The translations under genes were made by a program, and so were the position numbers. From Heliocidaris tuberculata (taxonomy: Eukaryota; Echinodermata; Echinoidea; Camarodonta; Echinometridae), in assembly GCA_025618425.1 (NCBI GenBank), contig CM046844.1, positions 9,591,558 through 9,655,557 on the forward strand: 64,000 bases of DNA, given 5' to 3'. Positions 33,498-46,988 of this stretch are shown one piece after another; position 1 is the first letter of the stretch; every line of letters starts with the position of its first letter. Under the pieces are notes generated by a model. That model did not search any database. It saw only the letters and a program-made list of their open reading frames with translations, and was not told the DNA's origin.

Positions 33498-36072
33498 GGA
33501 TACATGTATACAGTACCATGAAGCAATCATAGATGTTGCGAGGGGCATAAGATCAAATCTTGACTGGCATCCTGGGTTCACAAGCTCTTGATCTTATTTG
33601 CAAAGCACTAGACTTTGGGATTATAACCATCAGTCAGTGTTGAATTAGAAGCAGCATAGTGCCCTCTCATGAGGAATCATGTACAGGCACACTCAGTTCA
33701 CATGCGGTCTAATCAGAGTGATTCCATCAAGGTATCTGTACAATGTAGTGAAAACGGAAAAATCACTAGAGCCAGCTCACGTTGAACTATAGAGAGTTAC
33801 ATGTATGCTGTAGGTTATGGTTTATTAGTATTCATTACATTCCCTAGTAGAAATGGCTTGGTCATCTATTTGAAAATCAACAAGAGTAGATGTAGGAGAA
33901 AGGAGACAAAAATTGATGAAAAGAAAGAGAAAGCGGTGAGGGTTAGAGGACAGGTAAAAAGAAGAATAGTGATGAGAGAGAGAGAGAGAGAGAAAGCGAT
34001 TTAGAAGAAGAAAGATGGGGATAGAGAAAGATAGTTAACAATGTAAAGGCAGATAAAAGAAATAGATATGAAGGCAAGTAGAGAGGGGGGGGGGGGGCAG
34101 CGGGACAGTTGGAGGACAGAATCTTCAGAAGTTAAATTTCAGGGAAAATAGCTTCTAAAAATTAAGAATTGAAGATTTCATCAACTGAAAAACAATTTTA
34201 ATCATTCTAACTGTTCTAAGTCCATTTCATATCAGAGTTGAAATACACCTTTAAGATACAATAGAATAAAAACTTACACAAACAAAGAAATAGGTTGGGT
34301 AGGCATGCAGGCATGTAATCGATACCATAATCACTAAAGCTTTCAGATTTTGCACTGAGACGTTGTAGCATGTGAATCTTGTGTGATAGACCTAATACAG
34401 GATAGGGCGGGGGCCTTTATAAAGTAGGTTATGAGGAAAGGAGAACTGCTTTGCATTCCAAGCGAGCAGCAGAAAAGGAAAATGTCTTGGCACATATCGA
34501 TTCATTTCCATAAAGGTTGTTATCCTGTTTTCGTACATGTATGATGAAAAGATTATGTAGAGATTGCCATGTCCAATATTGACTATTGCCTCCTACTCAT
34601 AACATTTTTTGTACTTTCATTGATTTTGTCTTGCCTGTCTTCAAGGGCAAAATAATCTAACCACCCCTCCCCCACCCTGAAGAAGACTTTACTGAGATAA
34701 TGAAGACAGTTCTCAAGCTGCTATCTCAGATAACAGATAAGAATGGATAATTTACATTCATATAATCCAAAGTTGTTCAAATCATTTGTAAGAGAGGAAC
34801 ATGTAAGGCTAGATACTGTCTTATTCTGTTGTACTGGATAATGGTTACCTGTACAAACTATAAGGATCTTTTCCACAAGAATTACCCTCTCTTCATTTTG
34901 CCCTCCTGCATTTCATGCTGCCAGAAATTATTTGCATGAAGATATTGTAAATTCAGATAATTCAGATTTTTTTTCCCCTTTATGATACACATTATAGAGA
35001 TCCTCACTGCCCCATTCATGTACACATATACATTTTCATAATGCCTGTCCCAGATTTACCCCTTCCTCAGTTAATATCCTCATGTTGCTAGACAGTGGTG
35101 CCCCAGGACTGGTCATACATGTAACCAGATTGCTACAGTTTCACCCCTTCCTCAGTACCCGTATGCTTTTCAGTTAGTGCTTCCTGAGGACCGGCCATAC
35201 ATGTATTACTTGATTGCTTTAGTGTGGACATGGGCAGAGTTCAGGGACCTCATTGGCCCTGCCTCATTTCCTGGTAGCTTGACAGGCGTAAATTGATGTT
35301 GGACAATCGAGGGCAAGCGTTGAGGTTCCGTTATCAGTTTAAAGCAGGAGCACCATAGATCAAGATACAGACCTGTTTAGTTTGTACATGTACATGTACA
35401 TGTCTGGATAGAGTGTCTTAGCATTACAGTAATCCCATTGTACGCATGCACTTGTCCTTTGTTGGTACAAGCCTTTCATTTGATTGTGATCTCAACGATT
35501 CATTTATCCCTGCTTGCCATTTCTTTTGTTTTCTTTGAAAACCAGTTTCTCAATTTTTAATTGAAATTAGATTAATTAGAATCAATGCCCTTTTGGCTCT
35601 CAGCATTCCATTTGTCTTTGAGCAGTTGGACTAATTTCAGCCCAATTATTCATTAAATGTATAGTAGACTAAATAAATTTGACTATTAAGATTACATGAT
35701 TCTGATTTTGCCTTCCTGAAACAGAAAAAGGTAAATACATTGTTCAAAAAGAAAATATCTCATGCCCAATTAAACCATCAAATAAACTGTTTCTTACTAA
35801 AAATTTGAATCCTGAAATATTATTCATGGTAATTGTTTGTAAACTTAATGGGATATAAGGTGCTTATAGCAAGTCTAATATTTTAAACCTTACAGACATG
35901 CAGTCATAGTATTGACCACCATACCTTTGTGGGTGTTGAAATCTCAATTAACAACACTACTGTCTGTCTCCTCCTTATCAATGTCATTTCCTTTCCTACC
36001 TATTACATCTTCCTCAACAAATCCAGTCCACATAGCACACTATAGCCCTGTTTACACTGCAACTAACTTCTA

Positions 36073-36403
36073 GAAAACTGACTTCTGGAAGTTAGGTTGT
36101 GCGGACAGATCTTTCTTGTCAGTATCAGATCATCTTGTCAGAAAACTGACTTCTGGAAGTTAGGTTGTGCGGACAGATCTTTCTTGTCAGTATCAGATCA
36201 TCTTGTCAGAAAACTGACTTCTGGAAGTTAGGTTGTGCAGACAGATCTTTCTTGTCAGTATCAGATCATCTTGTCAGAAAACTGACTTCTGGAAGTTAGG
36301 TTGTGCAGACAGATCTTTCTTGTCAGTATCAGATCATCTTGTCAGAAAACTGACTTCTGGAAGTTAGGTTGTGCAGACAGATCTTTCTTGTCAGTATCAA
36401 ATC
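36073..36403. repeat. 68-bp tandem repeat, almost 5 copies
   Basis: Starts (GAAAACTGACTTCTGGAAGT) lie exactly 68 bp apart at 36073, 36141, 36209, 36277 and 36345. Units 1-2 read TTGTGCGGACAG and units 3-5 TTGTGCAGACAG; otherwise they are almost identical, so the array is young. Each unit ends CAGATCATCTTGTC. Confidence 0.95.
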
Positions 36404-39400
36404 TGGTCAATAACTCTTGTTATACTGTATGTTGCAGGAATATTCATGCGTTAAAGGTGAAATTCACTATTCAGCTTTCCGGGAATTTTCTTGGGGTAAA
36501 TGTTGTGTGGACACTATTCTAGCAGGACAGAATGGATTTCGAATCTTCCAGACATGTTTGTAGGTCGTGGCGATACAGGAATTGTGGTCTTAACTCAAGA
36601 CTTCTATTTATTCTCTCATCTGTTAGTGCGGATGCACTCCCTATTTATAGCCGGTCTAGCGAATGCAACTGAAGAAGTCTCTGGAATGATGTCACACCTT
36701 CTTAAAAAACAAAGAACTATTTTTTTGTCTTCCACTGCCCCCATTTCCAACCCCCTTTGGAATCTGATGGAATTAAAAACATCCTCTCTCGACATCTCGT
36801 ACAACTGTGTGACCTACATCTCTTTATCAAGCAGACAATCTAGAATGGTTATTTAAACCCCCAAGGTTCTATAAAGGAGAACATCAGTCATGACAGAGAA
36901 AAGGTGGTGTCAATCCCCTTTTCACGTTTAGGAATTATCTAATAATACATACATGTAAATAGACGGTAAAGATATGAATTCATGTGGGGCAAATGTTCTC
37001 ATACTCCTTCCATTTCTACTTACGAGTAAAATACAAAGTACTGATGGGCAAGTCCGAGCTATTTTGTCCCATACATTACCTACCACATAAAATGTGAGTG
37101 TGCATACATGTATCTGATGACTGTTTCAAGCTGATATTTGGATTGTAAGCATCGATGAAAAGAATACTTCAATCAAAATAATTTAAAATGATGACTTTTG
37201 CAATTATCACCCGCCCACATCTGTATTACTCAACACATGAGCCCATGGGGGTTGCAGGACATTTTAATCTTGTCCAAGACCATTCATCAGTTCCTTTAAC
37301 CGTAGCCTTAAAACTTCCAAAATCTGTATTTAACTTCAAATGGATACTGACATGCTATGAATACGCCTATGGATATTGCTTCCTGATTTATGTTACCACT
37401 GGTTGTTTGTTGATAAGTCGATTTCCAGTACCATGGTCAAGAGCTGATGCTATCATATCAAGTGTTAATGAAGAGATAAATTGTTCTAAACTTATCTCTA
37501 CCCTTGCACAATCTATCAAGAGATATTAATGTTGATTGAAAGAAACCCTCAAGCTTTGATATTCATGTACTTTATAAGGACAATGGAAACCAAACTAATT
37601 ACACTTGAAGTATCCTTGAAAAGTAACTTGCTCTAGTTGTTGTATTAATGGTATAATTAATTTATGATATAGGTGGTTTTATGTCGGCTTGATCTACTGG
37701 TATTGAACTGTGAAAAGATCAGTAACAAAATGTGTATACTTTTATAAATTACATATTTGTTTAAAGAGTTTCAAGGGGACATTTTGAAGGGTAATTGATC
37801 GTGGTTTATGGAAGTGAAACAAAACATGAGGGGGAAGATGATATCAGTTAAGGTTCATGAGAACAGAAGATAACCTGTAACTTTAAAAATTGTCATAAAC
37901 AAAAAAGAAATTGAATAAAACTGTGCTAAGAAGGAAAATTTTGAGAAAGAATTGGAAGAGGAAAGATGAAATTAAAAAATTTTCAAGGAGAGAAAAGCAC
38001 CAGCAATAACAGTAATATTAAGAATTTATAACTCTTCATCTGTTAACAGAGACTGAAATGTCTGAAATGTTTTCCATAAGCCAAGCCAAAAACAAAAAGT
38101 AATAATGATAACAAAATAGATAAAGTAAAAATAAAATAATGAGAAATGAAATGAAACTATGCTAATAAATAGTTATGATAAGGCAGAGGGACAATGGGTA
38201 TTGAAAAGTCTTTGTCTTTACATCAGGAGAAGTCGAACAGCAATAACAAATCAAAATCTTCAACTATTCATCACGGACTATCTGAAATATGAGATCCCCA
38301 CTGCCAAGCTGCTACTTGTACTTCCTCCATCCTGCAAAACGAGGGAGCACTCCAGAGAGCATATCATGTCGTTTCTCTTCCGGCTAGTGATGACATGAGA
38401 AAGGAAGTACAAGGCATCTACCATAGGCAGAGCTTCCTGTTTTTGTATACTTTCAATCGCTGGCTGGTTATATCATACAGGGTGACCACTACCCCATGGT
38501 GATTGCCTATGGAATTGCAGAAATAAGTAACTGAAAATAGATTTGAAAATTGATGAAGAATAAACTTGAAAAAGGAGGCATCATACCATTTGTTTTCCTA
38601 TTTGACTTGACGGAAGGAGGGCCTAGAATGGCAAAGTTGATAGGACTTGCAAGTGCTTCAAGTAGATTTATGGTCAATTGTTGTCTATTTAGAGGTACTT
38701 TTGACACAATTTCCAGGGGTCAACATTTGCAGGGGTCCTAGGGCAAATGACCTTCTAAATTTTAAGATGACCCCCCAAATTTGAACAGTTACATGTAAAT
38801 GTATGCCATTAAGAGATCTTTTGATAATATCATACTTGTACATGTAGGTACAATCATATGATTACAGTCATATTTTTATAATAGGAACCCCCCCTTTTTC
38901 CAAATTCCTTTTAATTTTAGATAATTTTAAAGACAGATATCAATGAAATAGACTCCTTACGAACATTAGAAGACAATATTTGAATAGAGGAGGGGTTCAC
39001 CTATCCACTTTGATGTATATTTGTGTAGTAGAAAATTGACAGATGTCATTGATTAATGTTGTTGATGAAGCAAATACAAAATAAACTCAAAACAGCCTGA
39101 TCAATGAGTGAGTAGCAGATGAATAATCATGTGGTTTTCATTTTGGAAAATGATTCAATTTAATGTGGTTTCTGGAACATTATCATCATCATCCGTTTTC
39201 ATCCTGTTGTCTTTTTGTGTTGTAATTTGTAATTAGAGGACTTACTAGGTCTTAGACATGTGGTCATTCTAAATTGACCATATGTCTATCCCTATAGTAC
39301 CTCTACTGACCAATACAGGAAGCCACTGGACAGCTGTCCGGAAGACAGTTGTCAGCAATGGGGTGGACAAAGAAGAAGATAGGAGATGTTGAGTGCTATC

Positions 39401-40144
39401 CATGCCTGTCTCATCCTTGAAAAGTGAATAAAGTGGTTAAAAGATCTTGGGTACTTTAAAAGGTATACGTGGTAAGGATAACATATTTGGCAATTATTAT
39501 TATTTTTTTGAAAACAGATTCAGATTTAGTGTTCATGGTTAAATGTAATATTTGAACCATATAGAGCATTTAGTCATTATATGTGCTTATAAAGTTCATG
39601 AACTCTTTCCTGGCTTTGGTCGACTGATGGAACAGACGGGACTGCCACAGTCGACTTTTGGCACATGTACAGTGTACGTGTCTGTTATCCTGTACTTCAA
39701 ACAATGTGGTAGTCCAGGGTTTTGATCCATGGCAAATAAAAAGTTAAGATAGAATCACATCAGCATGAGGTGAATATTCAAGCAAAATATCTACAAGAAG
39801 TTGTACAATGTACTTTCAATTAGTATTGCTGCAAGTCAGAAGTTCAGAACGATAGGATGGCATATTTGGTCCTACAACTGAGAGAGTGGAATAAGATTCT
39901 GAAACTGAAAATATATCTCCTAAAGTTGCCATCAGTCCAAGGTATTTTGAATACAAATAGAACAATAAGGTAAGACTCATATGAGGCAGTAACTGTCAAC
40001 ATCAGGGTGAAGAGACAGAATTAATGGAGTTTCGAGAGCAAGAGGTACATGTATATCTAGTCATGCCCCTGTGGATATGAGAGTTGTTATTTCTTGCATG
40101 CAGGGACATGATTTTACCCAGTTGATACTACTTTTGGATAGGGT

Positions 40145-40535
40145 TCACAGAAAGGAAGAGAGAAACAGAGAGAGAGCAGGGTAGTTTAAGAGAGAGAGAA
40201 TATGAGAGAGAAAGAAAAAAAAAAAGGATGAGAAAGAAAGATAGAGACAGAGAGAGGAAAAATGAGAGAGAAAGATGAGACATAGAGACAGAGAGAGAGA
40301 GACAGACATAGAGACAGAGAGAGAGACAGAGAGAGAGACAGAGGATGGAAGAAATAAGGAGGGAGATAGGGAGACAAAGAAAAAAAATGAGAAACATGAG
40401 ACATAGAGAGAGACAGACAGAGACAGACAGAGACAGACAGAGACAGACAGAGAGAGAGAGGATGGAAGAAATAAGGAGGGAGAAAAGAAAAAAAGAAAGA
40501 GAAAAGGAAGAAAGAAAAAGAGAGGGAGGAAGGAA
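40145..40535. repeat. Long purine microsatellite (GAGA/GACA)
   Basis: About 390 bases on the + strand are nearly all A and G with interspersed GACA units, including (ACAGACAG)n around 40410-40450. The matching minus-strand frames give Ser/Leu/Phe-rich translations that are not proteins. Confidence 0.9.
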
Positions 40536-41670
40536 AGTTTTGCAGCATCAGGTAGTCTGTTGAACATACATGTAATGCTGACACAGTTACATGAGTAATG
40601 TCAGATAAGTGGTATGCATGAGATAGCAATATTTCAATAAAGCCCTGGATGCAAGCTAAGATATACATGTCGTTATGAGAGGAAGGAATAGTTTGAGAAG
40701 TATACGTAATGTCAGACTGAATCCATGACTTTGGTGAATTTTATGACAGAGATATAATGAGAAAGGAAATGTTATCAAGATTGATAAACTACTGTACTAA
40801 TGCTTGTATGTCTATTCATGTACACGTATATCTACTGATTATACCAGTAATTTAAGTGATTTTGTTAATTTTGTACCAATGTCACTACTTTTTAACCCTC
40901 ATCTTTTATTACACTCGTGCTAGCATTGCTCCATGTTTTATTTTTATATAGACAGATCTATAGACTCTTTTTGAACAATTTTTTAATGAATGAGAAATGG
41001 AAATGGTGATAGCAAACAGCAATAATGAGTGGAAAAAGGTACACAAATCTCACTCAGAGAAATCCATTTCTCTGCCTGCTTAGAATGAATAGAACCCATT
41101 GCCTAGCCTGCATGACAAAATAAGTACTGGCAATTAAAGATACATGTATGATCTGATCGTCATGAACCTGATTAGACCTAACAGACAAGCGTAAGCTCAT
41201 GTTTTTGGGGTGATTTAAAGAGGCATTTTAAAGCTGGTAAGCTGCACATGTCCACTTAAACTTGGCTTAATAGGGTATTCCTGTCCAAATTATTTACTCG
41301 CCTATGAGTGGCTCCATATGTTTTCTAATCGCTCTCTATGATCTTCTCTGAGTTAATTTAGCAAGATCAAATTTGTTGGGGCATAATAATCCCTAAATGT
41401 CTCTTTTTTCCTAAGGTTATACTTGTAGGTTATCCCAATTTCAAGTAGAAGGTTAAATTTAAACATAATCACTATATTCTGGTTTAAGGATTTTAAACCC
41501 TTTCTCAAGTCAATAGTTCTACATTTTAATTTTTTCACAATGTGGTAGAAGACATTCAGCAGATATGCTATTAGTTCTTGCTGGGTGGTTGTACTTAAAT
41601 GTACATAGCATAAACATGGAAACAGAATTCTATGTCAAAGTGTGATCATTTGTTAAAAACAGTTCTGTAT

Positions 41671-42089
41671 GACCCCGTTCTCATTACAAGGGATAGAGCG
41701 ATCTAGCGCGCGCTATGGTGAGAACGCGGCGACGTCGTTCCGGCGCGCTAGATCAATCTCTCTTTTGTAGTGAGAACAGGAAGATGCGAAGTACGCCGGA
41801 AGTACGCCGTGACCCAGGAAGTGTTTACAATGTAAGGATACAGCTCGCATAGTATACAGTCTGTATAGATCGCTAGCGTTGAGCCGAATCGAATTATGCG
41901 CGAAAACGTTGACCCCATTACGTCAGATGTCATGGCAACAAGAACCCTGAAAAAGAGAAGTGCGACGATAGATCGCGCTACCCTCTGCAGGTGTGAACCC
42001 GGGGCGTGCCACCAGCGTGCCAGTGGACCGCCCTGGCGCGATCCACGATGGAGCTATCCACTTTCCAATCTCGTAATGAGAACGGGGTC
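41671..42089. mobile_element. GC-rich MITE with perfect 17-bp inverted ends
   Basis: GACCCCGTTCTCATTAC and GTAATGAGAACGGGGTC are exact inverses, bounded by TAT on both sides (41668-41670 and 42090-42092), a likely 3-bp target duplication. The 419-bp interior is CpG-rich with several GCGCGCTA / GATCGCGC words. No transposase frame is present. Confidence 0.8.
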
Positions 42090-43220
42090 TATGTTGTACG
42101 TTTTTCATAGTATGGATCAGTTCACATGCTCTACTGAAGGGTATGCACCGCATGATAGGAAATCTAATCTTTACTGCAGTGTAGCAGAATGAAATTGAAG
42201 ATCCTTGACCTGAATGTATCCTCTAATCATGTAACATGCTACTCCTTGTCTAGTAGAGACAAAATGGGTTGTAAAAATTGAAGCTGTCATGTTGTGAGCT
42301 GAATTGTCATTCCGTGCCTTCACAAAATGCGAATTGCATGTAGGAAAGTGTTGAATATCTTGTTGGAATGATTCATAATAGTTTCCCTCAAGGCTAACTT
42401 TCCTCACGCAGGACTCTGTCACTCTTTCTTCAATATGCTGTCTATTAAAGGACATGCATAGTATTGGCAAGTAGTGCAAGAACAGTGTGGTCCTCTTCAT
42501 CCGTTGGACATACATGTAACATGATTGTAGCAGACTTGCAAGAAATCCACTTTAGGACACTTTCAGCAGTTAAGAACATAGTCCTTTTCCAATGTTTTAT
42601 CCTCGTAAACATCTCTTATGCAGTATGATCCAAACATAAGTTATAAAGGTGATACAATAAGACCTTGAAATAGCCCTTCATTGAATTTCTTCAAAGTCTT
42701 TGGATTTGATAGTGTTAAATAGACAACTTCTAGCTTGTAAAAGGACATTAACTTTAACACCCAGTGTGTAAAAACTTGACAGACATTTGGAGAATGAATA
42801 AGCTCTTTAAAGATATACACAATCAAGTTTGGTTTTTTTTTAAGAGCACAGCGGGAAACGGTAAAGAAGTTCACTGTAGAGATGCCTTTCTAGAGGGGTC
42901 TTACATTTCATATTTCTTCTCTTGCAGAAGAAGTTAAAGTGGCCCCTACAGACAGATGAAATCTGATAGAGTAGGCCATTATAAAGCTTTAACCATACAG
43001 CCTTTAAGGAATAAGGAATATGAATGAATGGAGATGGCCTCTGAAGATGTTTGAAGTCTTTTCCTGGTAGAACCTATAGACCTACGCACCTGTGTCCTAC
43101 CATACAGTCCATGACAGCTCTTTGATTAGGAGGGGGGCAGGACAGGGGCATTGACATGTGACGAGAGGAATGGGGGGGGGGGGGGCAGACATCGTTTGCT
43201 GTCACAAACGCTTGTCAGTC

Positions 43221-43817
43221 TTAAAGGGCAATCCAACCTAGGTAATAAGATGATTTGTGTGAAAGAAGAAAAATAAGAAAAACAGGATGGTGAAAGTTTG
43301 AAAGAAATCGGACAAGGCCTAAAAAAATTATGGATGTTTGAAAAATGAGATCACTACATCTATGCGAATCTCAAATTGGCAATTTGGTGAGTCTATTGTG
43401 ACATTTTTGTGGACAACTCTCCCATTTGTCGTACACAAAAATATCATTGATTTGCGGTTTTCTTCGAGGCGCTTTTACCCTCGGGCCTGTATTCAAAATA
43501 TATTGGAGATAGCATATTGTTACAGGTCTTCATGAACGAAAAGATCCTACTGAGTAATGCATTTTGAAAAAAAGTGACATTTTAGTCATTTTGTGTATTA
43601 GAGCGAATGGGGGAGTTGTCCACAGCTACATCACAGTGACATTACCTATTCCGCCAATTTGAAATTCCCATAAGCATACTGTAGTGATTACAACTTTCAA
43701 AAATTCATAACTTTCTTATTGCTTGTCCGATTTCGTTCAAACTTTCAGCAATCTGCTTCTCTGATTTTTCCTCTTTCTTTCAAAGTAACTTGCTGTTAAG
43801 GTTGGATTTCCCTTTAA
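43221..43817. mobile_element. 597-bp palindromic MITE, TTAAAGGG family
   Basis: The ends are TTAAAGGGCAATCCAACCT and AAGGTTGGATTTCCCTTTAA, with long matching arms such as GAAAGTTTGAAAGAAATCGG against CGATTTCGTTCAAACTTTC. The stem arms reach about 250 bp. It is non-coding. Confidence 0.8.
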
Positions 43818-44157
43818 TGCGTAACAGAGTGTCTGAACTGTAAGACTGTAGACTGCACAATCTACTGCACTCCATATTCCTGTACTGTAGCTGCTTCTGA
43901 CACAGTCAGAGACTGCCAAAGTTAGTGGTGGCTCAATGTTTTGTGGCATTGTAATGTATCCAAGAGTCAAAATTAAGTCTTTGCCTGCAGACTAGGCTAT
44001 ACGTTGATCAGGCAGATGAGTTCAAGCGAGGAGTTCACACATGGTTATGCTGAGGTTTCTGATCGTGACGTGCAGGTAATTGATGGAAACATGGATTAAG
44101 TGTGCAACCGTTGTTTCAGAACATGAGGGAACTACAATACATTCACATCTCTGAACA

Positions 44158-44520
44158 TTAATAATAATAATAATAATGATTTATAATGCGCCAAATCCAC
44201 TCTATAGAGTGCTCTAGGTGCAGTGTAGAATAAAGAAGGGCATAAGAGTGTAGAAAGACAAGAGAAGAATGTAATAATGAATGGGAAGCATGGAACAAGT
44301 AAGTTTTTAGACTGCTTTTGAATGAATCTGGAGAATTACAACTTCTAATAACTGTAGGTAGATTATTCCATAGCGCAGGACCAGCGTGGGCAAAAGCTCT
44401 TTCCCCCCATGTTTTTGCAGATTTTTGAACAACAAGAGAACCAGAGTTGGATGAACGTAGTTAATGTTACAATAAGGTAGTGTTAATGTTACAACTTTTT
44501 GAATGCATAATGGCAACAAC
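44158..44520. repeat. Probable dispersed retroposon headed by an AAT run
   Basis: (AAT)n is followed by GATTTATAATGCGCCAAATC, much like the tail of the SINE at 20940-21235 (AATAATAATAAGGA...ATAGCGCTCATATCC). Further on is GATTATTCCATAGCGCAGGA. Family and limits are uncertain. Confidence 0.4.
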
Positions 44521-44949
44521 TCAAATTTGATATTGATATCAAAACATTGATAATTGATTACTCCTGAAATAACCTTTATTCACAGAACATCATGAATGAA
44601 CATTGTATTGATCATGACGTCATTCAATATCGATAACCTTCAATAATCCATTCTTCTGTAGTACTTTTGACAATATGCCTAAACCCCTTTCTTTCCTTGG
44701 GAGACTTTTTATCATTGAGACACTGCCATAAAATGATCAAAGTAAAAAGAGAAAGATTAAGAACAGTTGTATGAGCATGTAATATCTGAGCACAGTGGAT
44801 AAACAGTTGTAGTTATAAATTTTCCATGTAGCTCCTAATGCCATGTGGGGATAAATTATGGATTAAGAATGAACCTTGAAATAATTTTACTCAAATGTGT
44901 TTACATTATCATGTGAGGTTTCTAGATTAACTTCAGATGTCACAAAAAA

Positions 44950-45088
44950 TGACAGTGAGAGTGAGAGAGGGAGAGAGAGAGAGAGAGAGAGAGAGGAAGA
45001 GAGGGGGAGAGAGAGTAACAGCTCTTCTAGCTAGAGAGAGAGAGAGAGAGGGAGAGATGGAAAAGAGGCAGTGTGTGTGTGTGTGTGT

Positions 45089-45120
<32 letters not shown>

Positions 45121-45125
45121 GAAGA
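44950..45125. repeat. (GA)n and (GT)n microsatellites
   Basis: GAGAGA runs at about 44953-45020, 45034-45055 and 45098-45119, with a GTGTGTGTGT run at 45070-45098. Confidence 0.9.
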
Positions 45126-46542
45126 GAGAAGGTTTTGAAGAAAACAAGCTGCAGTCATTTTCATTAGCTGTTGATGAGACCTATAGGAAGTTCACATTAA
45201 CACTTGGCTTAATTGCCAATCTGTTCCAATTAATGAAGATTGGAAACATACTTTAAGGAATAAAAGATACATGTACAGTGTAAAGATTCTCATAGGAAAA
45301 GTTTGATTTGGTAAGTAATTCTAACATATTTTAATCACTTGATTTTGTATTAATCGGGAAAGAAATTTAATGTCTGATATGTTGCAATTTTTATTTGTAA
45401 CCCTTATTACATATGCATCTTGTGTCAGTGGAGATATTTTTAAAGTTCTATTGGTTTGTCTCAGAAAATATATAATTTGGTAGGTTTATTTTACTATACA
45501 TGTATGTTTGCACAGGTTTTTAAAATCATAACTTCCTTTTCTGGACCTGTTTGGTCCTTTTTCTCTTGATTTTGTGTGAAATTGTCATCCAACAAGTAAC
45601 AGTGTAGTTTCTGAGCACTGTAAGGAAACAAATGTTTTTCATATTTTGGAAGAAAGAAAATGCTGAGAATAAGTTGATATGAGGTGAGGAAATGTACAAA
45701 TAAGAAGAGGAGGAAGTTTAAATCAGAATAGACAGAGCAAATCTAGTCAAATAATAAAACAAATATCAAAAACAAAAGCAAAAGATAAAGTGGTAAAAGA
45801 AGAGAAGAGGAAAATTGAACTATAAGTGTAGACTTGATTGCTATCTGATATTATAATGTCACCTGACAAATGAAACTTGTTGTACATGTAAATTGGGTAT
45901 TCTTGTAAAAACAAGAAAGTGGAAATGGTGTAATTTTAGCCAAAGCTTTGTATAATCTTATTCAGTTACTGTACAGTGGTGATAATGATATCACTATAGT
46001 CCAAGCCTATTGTATGTGACAGTCTGCGTGGCTGTCAGTCGCCTATTGTTTCCTGTAGTAAACCTGATAGACTCAAGCAGTGAAAATGACCTTTTAGAAG
46101 TGAAAGGGGTGTTAATACGATGGTCACTATTGAGTAGCTAGCATTGTGAACTTTGATAAAGAATTTAGGAGAGTTTTTATCTACTGAAAGTGCCATTGAA
46201 GCCGAGTGTGATCTTCATTTATATAAAGAAGTTCATATTTATTTATTGAAGTACATGTACATGTAAATGTTGTTGTAGACTACGTTAACAGCCTTTCCGA
46301 GTATACCATTTCCATTTAGTGTGTTTTTATTGAACATAAAAAGTAACACTATTATGTTATTCCGAGCGTATGTTTCAGAAGTTGTCAAGCATCCATCAAT
46401 CAGAGCAAAACATTGTTTCATTTTTTAGACAAATTAGTGTTTGTGCATGAACTTTCCATAAGCTCTCTAAAAACAGAAAGTACATATAGTAGCCAAGACT
46501 TTGTTTTGTATAAGTTTTCATAAAGCTATTCAACAAAAAGTG

Positions 46543-46800
46543 ACTATTAAAACTCCACCTCTCACAAATTGATTGTCATCTTGGGATTACAGCATGCTCT
46601 AGTGCTTATCTCTAATTCTCTGTTCACTATGTTTTGATGTTACTATTGAAACATCATCTCTCACAAATCAGCCGTGGTATCAGGATTGCCGCATGCTGTA
46701 AGGTTCATCTCTATTCAATATGTTCTGATGTGAATATTGAAGCATCATCTCTCACAAATCGATCAGCATCTCAGGATTACAGCTTGCTGTAAACTCCATT
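46543..46800. repeat. Three imperfect 90-100-bp repeats before a kinase exon
   Basis: CTATTGAAACATCATCTCTC-like starts at about 46543, 46643 and 46733 are each followed by CACAAAT and a GGATT(A/G)C(A/C)GC block. They end at the polypyrimidine tract of the exon at 46839. Confidence 0.7.
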
Positions 46801-46838
46801 CAGTTTTTTTTTATATTTGCGTTTCTTTTGTCTTGCAG

Positions 46839-46988
46839 ATCCTGAAGACGATAGACAAGCCCAAGTTGGAGCGTTTAGATCGACCGGAAGCCTGCCCTCT
46901 GAAAATATACGAGCTTATGTTAAGGTGCTGGACCCACGAACCTGAAAGCAGAATGTCATTTGCGGAACTCCATGAAGAACTACCAAAA
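46839..46988 (+). CDS. Ack: ACK/TNK-family tyrosine kinase, exon: C-lobe helices alpha-G to alpha-I
   Basis: This exon has 50 codons in phase 0 at both ends. The acceptor is TTTGTCTTGCAG and the donor CCAAAA|GTAAGA. It encodes ILKTIDKPKLERLDRPEACP, then the helix with YELMLRCWTHEPESRMSF. CWTHEPESR is the subdomain XI motif with its invariant Arg at residue 38, and the R-x-x-R-P-E-x-C-P segment closely resembles ACK1. It ends HEELPK and leads directly into the SH3 exon. Three imperfect ~95-bp tandem repeats occupy the 300 bases just upstream of its polypyrimidine tract. Confidence 0.95.

Larger units (their letters stand above)
33232..46838 (+). other. Intron of the kinase gene (~13.6 kb)
   Basis: It runs from GTAAAG to CTTGCAG. 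Contents in order: two decayed copies of the preceding exon edge (33299-33497), purine tracts (33900-34100), a ~105-bp duplicated segment (about 35050-35220), a 68-bp tandem array (36073-36403), a long purine microsatellite (40145-40535), a GC-rich MITE (41671-42089), a 597-bp palindromic MITE (43221-43817), a dispersed repeat headed by an AAT run (44158-44520), (GA)n and (GT)n runs (44950-45125) and three ~95-bp tandem repeats (46543-46800). Open frames of up to 118 codons (for example 36500-36856 and 37188-37529) match nothing I recognise. Confidence 0.75.

Noticed and set aside
36500..36856. 118-codon + frame and an overlapping 62-codon minus frame (36616-36804)
   Set aside because: No motif recognised on either strand. 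The minus frame has a vaguely transposase-like feel but no catalytic signature.
37188..37529. 113-codon + frame in the 13.6-kb intron
   Set aside because: No domain, no splice sites of matching phase, no repeat context; the length is compatible with chance.
40128..40668. Three long minus-strand frames (89-160 codons)
   Set aside because: Their Ser/Leu/Phe-only composition comes from the purine microsatellite on the + strand.
42929..42964. CTCTTGCAG followed by AAGAAGTTAAAGTGG as a possible exon
   Set aside because: A stop codon follows after 12 codons, no donor is present, and the kinase domain is already continuous without it.
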